Assembly: GCA_003487005.1 (NCBI GenBank)
Contig: DNFG01000381.1
Location: forward strand, 1 to 6,121
Origin: Bryobacterales bacterium
GTDB lineage: Bacteria > Acidobacteriota > Terriglobia > Bryobacterales > Bryobacteraceae
Direction: 5' to 3'
Length of the DNA stretch: 6,121 bases
The notes under the pieces were generated by a model, which saw only the letters and a list, made by a program, of their open reading frames with translations, did not search any database and was not told where the DNA came from. This document shows, in pieces, positions 6,081 to 6,121 of the stretch. Made by a program: the position numbers and the translations under genes. The stretch's first letter is position 1; the number at the start of each line of letters is the position of its first letter.

Positions 6081-6107
6081 GTGATTGAGTGTACTGTCCC
6101 CGAAACC
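6081..6107 (-). repeat. Interspersed repeat copy R4, right arm of the perfect 27-bp inverted pair
   Basis: GTGATTGAGTGTACTGTCCC (6081-6100) followed by CGAAACC is the exact reverse complement of R3. The pair encloses 159 bases, giving a 213-bp unit. After R4 the tail CCCCGAAACCC is duplicated (6098-6108 and 6111-6121), running into the window edge. Confidence 0.85.
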
Positions 6108-6121
6108 CGTCCCCGAAACCC

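Larger units (their letters stand above)
5772..6121. other. Repeat-rich intergenic region to the window end; no credible gene
   Basis: This 350-bp stretch holds four full or partial copies of one repeat core, a G-rich array, and the start of a further tail unit cut by the window edge. I see no coding region I would defend. Open frames crossing it on either strand read through the repeats (for example minus-strand VIECTVPE is just the translated repeat core). No ordinary intrinsic terminator for the upstream gene is visible. Confidence 0.7.

Noticed and set aside
5721..6121. Minus-strand frame open from the right edge to 5721, including a natural-looking stretch (FARHVLSIQQDESLAKTVTGLIAEH)
   Set aside because: It reads through several repeat copies, the G-rich array and the 3' end of the secreted-protein gene; I recognise no family, and open frames are common at this GC. 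A gene fragment inside the 213-bp unit cannot be excluded.
6012..6121. Plus-strand ATG frame open to the window end (MAGELPRSVRVLAVAEG...)
   Set aside because: Only about 36 codons, no clear ribosome site, and its latter part is repeat copy R4.

Overview
The window looks like one end of a metagenome-assembled contig from a high-GC bacterium, most likely an acidobacterium (Solibacter/Bryobacter-like). This placement is an inference from two things: the fused E1 alpha/beta 2-oxoacid dehydrogenase, and the secreted protein built from 'FPQ-x-GGGW' beta modules, a style I associate with that phylum. It was not tested by a search.

Layout from left to right. Bases 1-151 are not genomic: read on the minus strand they are a degraded Illumina adapter followed by poly-A, so real sequence starts after about base 152 and is dependable only from about 180. 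Bases 179-283 hold the last 34 codons of a protein whose tail resembles PflX-type radical SAM enzymes. Next comes a compact type II toxin-antitoxin operon, vapB-vapC (332-978), with a perfect 11-bp inverted repeat directly upstream as the likely autoregulatory operator. A perfect 13-bp stem with a four-base loop (993-1022) lies between vapC and the convergent E1 gene. The minus-strand E1 gene (1029-3137) encodes a single-chain alpha/beta thiamine-diphosphate dehydrogenase. A 126-bp divergent spacer carries a credible serS promoter, followed by seryl-tRNA synthetase (3264-4544).

The right quarter changes character. A lower-GC gene for a secreted beta-rich protein (4683-5771) has its own promoter, placed so that the mRNA would be leaderless or nearly so. 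The gene lies between copies of one interspersed repeat (core GGGGACRGTACRCTCAATC): a diverged inverted copy at 4611-4636, and direct and inverted copies from 5794 to the end. The right-hand cluster includes a perfect 27-bp inverted pair and a G-rich array of GGTTTCGG-like units.

Functionally, serS and the E1 gene are ordinary chromosomal metabolism and translation genes. VapBC and the repeat-flanked secreted gene are the accessory parts. I see no phage, CRISPR or secretion-system cluster and no RNA gene. The most unusual parts are the adapter artefact at the left edge and the modular repeat family that brackets the secreted-protein gene.
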